In this document: in pieces, positions 12,001-18,000 of the stretch
Numbering within the stretch: the first letter of the stretch is position 1
Layout of the letters: each line of letters starts with the position of its first letter
NCBI RefSeq assembly: GCF_905147365.1
Contig: NC_056428.1
Location: forward strand, 22,226,001-22,290,000
Direction: 5' to 3'
Length of the DNA: 64,000 nt
Source: Aricia agestis
Lineage: Eukaryota > Arthropoda > Insecta > Lepidoptera > Lycaenidae
Notes under the pieces: model-generated
Told to the model about the DNA's origin: nothing
The model's database searches: none
Seen by the model: the letters and a program-made list of their open reading frames with translations, nothing else
Made by a program: the position numbers and the translations under genes

Positions 12001-15000
12001 CAACGCAAGATATATTGTCATAAGTTTCCTCTATTATCCGCCAGGCAGCTCGCATGTTTGAAGCATTATCGGTAATAACACACACAAAGCGCCTTCTCCC
12101 AACTTCCTCAATCACCGATTTGATTTCTTCAGCTAAGAATTGTGCCGTTTCCATTCGAGTTCCAGGGGTAATACTTTTAATAAAAACTGGATCTGGTGTA
12201 GTCAGTAAGAAGTTCACAACAGACTTTCCTTTGATATTGGTCCAGCCATCAAGTACTAAGCCCAAGGCTTTCGCACCGGCAACTTTTTTGTTAATTGTTT
12301 CCTTAACCCGAATATATTCAGCATCCAGTAATTTCCCTGAAATGGAAGCTCGGGAAGGCAATCTGTAATCTGGGCAAGCAATACTAAAAGCCTCCTGCCA
12401 ATACTTTGACTCAAATATGGACAATGGCATTCCGGATGCATAAATCGCACGTGCAAACACAGCATCTAAGTTTTCATCGGATCTCTTAGAGAGCGTACGT
12501 ATCTCGGATGATGTAGTGTTTGTATTGGAAGGATCAGTATAAGACGGGGATAAGGTGTGAAGTGATGATACTGCCGCAATTGAGTTTGTAGTGTGTAATT
12601 CTGCCGGAGTTATACTAGATATTTGTGTTGTAGGAGTTACGGCAGATCGTACATTCAATGAGGAATGAGTACTGCCACTGACAGAAAATAAAGTTCTGAT
12701 ATCTATTGGTACGCTAGTGCATTTCACCAAGTGCTCTTTCATTTTGGTAGCATTTGGTTTTTTAAATTTGTGCCGGCAATAATTGCATAACATATGATGT
12801 GTTCCTTCAACCTCGCCACCCCTTTCGAAATATTCCCATACATTAGATTTTTGTCGAGGCATTTTTTCCGTGCTATTTACCTTCACCCAAATTATATCTG
12901 AAAAAGAATGAAATAAATGAAAAGTTGTAAGGAGACCACAGATTTTGTTTGGAGAGTAGGCCCAACTCGAGTTTTGATGCATACTTATGAAATATTTTCT
13001 TTATTATACATCAAAACTCGAGTTGGGCCTAATGAAAAAATTTTCTTATAATCCCCAGACTACGGTGGTATCATTGTTTTATGTGTCGAGCTAGCGAACG
13101 GTCGTGCTCCACGTTACACACGCTGCGAATATTAATTAATTAATATTTCGCGAATCGCGCGGCACATTGCAGCTGCACGTGACCATGGTGCTCGTGGCCA
13201 ACGAGTTGCTGGCGTTTATCCAGCACGCCATCGACACCATGGATGAGGTCAGCATCATGCAGATCTGCAAGTCTTCCTTCACCAGCGAGGAGATTTGCCA
13301 AGGGAAGCAGCTGCTGTATGAGACGCTCGGCCAGAGCGCGAACATGCCGTCGCGACGAAGAGACGGAACCGAAAGGAGCGTGCAGGACATCATCTCCCTG
13401 CTGAAGCAGACGGATCCGGATGAGGTACCGGCTTTTGTGGCTAAACAGCTGCATAAGCTGCCGCCCGTTACGCTGGACCACGTCGACGTCGTCAGCCTAC
13501 TGAAGGACATCAGGTTCCTGAAGGAAGAGCTGGCCGGAGTTCGGGGTAGATTGCAGGCGTCGGAATCTATTATCAGTGACCTACGTAGTGAATTATCACA
13601 ATTGAAAAGTAATAATTCATTATGTGGGTCACCTGACGCTGCATACGTAGCTCGACGCCGAGGCGCACAGGCGATCACGTTTAGCCCGTCAGCATATTTA
13701 TCGGACGGGTCAACGAACACCGCCGCTGCCGCCCCCGACCGCGTTCCCCTCCCGGTTGCAGGGACGCTAAGTCTACAGGCGACTCAGCAAAACTACGCGA
13801 CTCTTGCTGGTCGCCCCGCACCTTCCCCGCGGGCGAACAAAAATGGGGAGAATGAGAGCCGTAAGGCTTCGGAGAGCCGTAAGTCCACGGAGAGCCGTAA
13901 GTCTACGGATAGCCGCAAGGCTACGAAGAGCCGCAAGGCCAAGTCTTCTCGACCTGGCATGGACGAGAGCAGGGGGTGCGATGAGGAGGGCTTCATACTG
14001 GTGGAGAGGAGGAAGAAGCCCGCCGCCCGCAACCATCGCGGCACCGCGCCCTATGTACCTGAGCTGCGTCAGCGGAGCGAGGTCCCCACGACGCCCCTGT
14101 ACATATCTCGCCTGCACTGGTCCATAGAGGTCGAGGACGTCGTCAACTACATCAGTAAGAAGACATCCCTCCACTTGAGGGTCGAACATCTGCAGTCTAA
14201 CCACAAGGTCAACTTCAGTTCCTTTGTGGTGAGAGTACCGACTCATCTTCTGTCGACCTTTGAAGCGGAGGAATTCTGGCCGACTGATGTGGTCTACCGA
14301 AGGTTCCGGGGAAGACTCCGGAATGAAGCGCGCGTCACGTCGCCGATAACTCGTGATAAAGTGTATATAATTTATATGTATGTTAGTCATTACGGTATAT
14401 ATTGTATGGGCCTATGTAGCCTGCTATAAATAAATAAATAAAAAAAATTAAAAAATATATATTTTTACATATTTAAACCGGAATCCTAAGATAGGTATAC
14501 GAGGTGAAAACATTAACTTCAAAATGTCATAAAAACTGAACCAATAGGTTAAGATGAATTTAAAGTTTAGTTAAAATTAATTTTATATTACGTAAAAGCT
14601 TTTTTTTTCATAATTTTAGCTACTACCAAAAACCCGAAAATCCGGATTTTGAAAAATAAAAATCCGGACTTTTCATAGACAAAATTCCGGATTTTTAGGA
14701 TTTCGAAGTATCCGAATTGCAATCCCTACTTACAAGGTTTGCCTTTATTGACTGGGCTATTAATTATTATTAACGTAGGTTATGTACGATTAATACCTGC
14801 CTATGCGACTCGCGAATACTTGCGATGCGTACGTTACATTTTATTTTATTTTTATTTTATTTTATTTGGGTGGCTTACAGCTAACAATATTATATTAAGC
14901 TTAAAAGATAGCTTAACAAAAAAGCCAATTACAAGCCTCCACAGATAACAGTTACTTTAGAGTAGGTAATTGGTGTAAGATAAAACATACAATTAATAAT

Positions 15001-18000
15001 ATAAATAAAAACAAACAACAATTTTAACAAATTAGTGACAGTAAGACTATTTATAATAAATAAATAAATAAATAAATAATACAAATATACATACAAAAAA
15101 TATCAACATTATATACTTAATCAATCCCATTTATAATAAAACTAGATGACGCCCGCAACTCCGTTGCGCCAAAATTCGTTTATCGCGCGTAAACCGTACA
15201 TTTTTCCGGGATAAAAACTATCCTATGTCCTTTCTCGAAACTCAAAGTATTTCCATGTCAATTTTCAGCAAAATCGGTTCAGCGGTTCGAGCGTGAAGAG
15301 GTAACAGACAGACAGGCATTTTCGCATTTATAATATTAAACCTAGAAGTAGGTATAGATAAACAATTTATATTTTACTTACGTAATGTGGCACTGAACAA
15401 ATAATTCACTCATTCACCACAAACCACAAACAAGCACGTGTATCTCCATTGAATTATTCCGGCGAAATATTCGACCGAAACATTCGATTGCATCCGTCGA
15501 ATATTTCGCCGTGGCAGTCGGCGCGTGCGAAGCGGTGATAGCGGCCGGCGGGCGCCGCTCTATGCGCGGCGGCGATCGATGATTTATGCAAAATACGATT
15601 TTTCAGCAAAAATAAAAATTCACATTATTTTTTTTTATTAAATTCATTTTGAATAATTCAAATTTAAAGAAACTTTCCCAGAAGTATTCCGGAATTATTC
15701 GGAATTTTTCAGAAGTTTTGCAACTATAGGTCAGACTAACGTCATTTGGTCGGATCATGTCAATTCAATTACGTAGGCAGAGTGGACAGAATGATAGAGT
15801 ATGCCGACTTAGGACTGATGTTGAAATTTTTAAAGACGTATTATGACGAAAATCGTCGCTAGGGTTGTTAACTTGCTACCTACGAATTTAAAAATATGAC
15901 ATATTCGATGGACGTGTTCCTCTTTGGTCGTATTGTATTTTATGTTTTGGCACATGCGATTAAAATTGTCAGAATCCAATTTTGAAATCTTTATTTTAAA
16001 TATTTAAAAATAAATTATGTCAGCCAGCGCGAGGCACATTCCGTTCATAATCCTAGTGAAACCCGACGAATTTGACAGATATTGAAACCTGTCCGTTTCT
16101 TTGCAGTCGAACTACTGGTAGTTATGGCTATTGTGACGTAGGTTACATTATACCATAAAGTTAATATACCTAGCGGAATAGAGCAACAATCTCGAGCTGT
16201 CAAACGAAACCGAAATTGGTTTCATCTGTGTATAAAAATATGTGTACGTATACACTTACACAAGCATGATTGAACATGATTTCTATGAGATTAAATTGTC
16301 AACGTGCGGCAAGTGCCGACTGGACGTCAAAAAAGAGTGCTGCTGTCATGTATCACACGTCTATTTTTACCATGCAATGTTACTGATAGTGACATCACTC
16401 TTGCTCATTCCTTTGTTTCTCTATTCCGCTAGGTATAATAACTTTATGCATTATACATAATCAATCTGTTATCTCATCACGTCTGTGCACTGACCTCTAG
16501 TGCGTCTGTGTCATGTCTCATGTGTCATGTTATAAAAAGTAGGTACATATTTAAAAAAAAATCTAGTCAATCAATCAGTGGGTTAGACGATCAGTTTCCG
16601 TCAATCTTTACCAGATTGATGAGAAACTGATTGTGTAACCTACGTCATAGTTAATTGTGATCTGTCGGCTGCCTGTGGGGCCTGTGGGCTGTGGCTGGTG
16701 GTTTGACGTAACGCAACCAAACTACGTAGGTCCCCCATCTGCCTAGGAATCAACTTTTCTGATGGTATAATTTAAGATGACGCCCGCAACTCCGTTGCGC
16801 CAGAGTTAATTCTTCGCATGAGAACCATACATTTGTCCGTGATAAAAGTATCCTACGTTTGTACCCTGAATACATGCTAATGAATTACCGTTTGAAGTCG
16901 GTTTTTTTCATTATAATTATTTTTCAATTGTTTAACCTAAATTTTAGATCGTCCAGTAACCTTTCTATATAACACGCTTCACTACTACGAATCCAAACTT
17001 CGAGATAAGGCGTTATTGAAGAGGAAACTCGTGAATGCTGTGCTCGGGTCCCTGAAAGACGTGAGGCCAGCTGGCTGGGCCACCACGGACACCTTCCAAG
17101 CGTACCTGCTTAAAAGTGAAGTAGACGCTACAAACTGGACACCAGACATCAACTACTATGTCAGCCTGGTGAATAGAATGGTTGATAGTATCCTTTTGAG
17201 TTAGTGTTTTAGTACAGTTAAAATAAGAATAAATCGTTTACTCATTTTGAATTAACAAGACTACCATAATAACGAATAAGGAAAAATAGAAGGATAACAA
17301 AATCTATACATCTATACTCTATAGTCTATACATACTACATATAAATAAAATTGGAGTGTCTGTTTGTAATATTGAAAGAACCGTTTTTTACTAAATGCAT
17401 ATGAATGTATACAGGGTGTAACAAAAATAAGTGATAATACTTTAGGGTGTGTACGTGTTCCTTGTATTGACCGTCCAGGGTTAATATTGAACGCACCCGC
17501 GTTCAATATTAACCCTGGACGGTCAATAATATTGCACAATAAATTGATCGTCTAGCCAGCTTACACAATATATAGCATGTCGTTACATAACGTCCCAACG
17601 TAAAGAGTCATTAACGAATTCTATTGTTCTACATAATTTTCTTAGCCCAACACAGCTATGACTGGCGATTCTCATTTTCCAACGACGGATTGGCGATTCA
17701 ACGAGTACCCGAATCCCTCCGCGCACTGCCTTTACGTCACATGCGTGGAGCTCATGTCGCTACCCCTAGCGCCCAACGTGGTCGGAAACCAATTATTGGA
17801 CGTCGTAACCAAAGGATTCGTAATCATACCTGCACTCAAACTTCAACTCTGGATCAACGCGATAGGGGTGATAATGGCAGGTCTCCCCGACCCGTATTGG
17901 ACGGTGTTGCACGATAGAGTCTATGAACAAATGACTAGTAATGAGATGATGGAATGGCCGTACCAATATACCCCGTTTCAGCTGTTCAATTTCAATACGA

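Larger units (their letters stand above)
7984..14728 (-). mobile_element. hAT transposon with nested insertions
   Basis: Inverted ends TAGGGATTGCAA at 7984 and TTGCAATCCCTA ending at 14728, both followed inward by AATCCGGATTTTCGG-type subterminal repeats, bracket the minus-strand transposase. Removing the LINE-type unit (about 13045-14460) and the MITE composite (8632-10626) leaves roughly 3.3 kb, a normal hAT size. The flanking octamers differ (ATTATTAC left, CTTACAAG right), so the two ends may not come from one clean insertion event. Confidence 0.7.

Noticed and set aside
12054..12368. Plus-strand ORFs across the hAT transposase
   Set aside because: Antisense shadows of the transposase; the same shadow appears in reverse at 8734-8994.
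13136..14390. Long minus-strand ORFs (194 and 205 codons) opposite the LINE ORF1
   Set aside because: They are shadows of a GC-rich plus-strand coding frame, with Ser/Leu/Arg-biased composition and no family match.
17624..17917. 97-codon ORF overlapping MED23 exon i in another frame
   Set aside because: The overlapping frame that gives DWRFNEYPNP and fits splice phases is MED23; this one has no family character.
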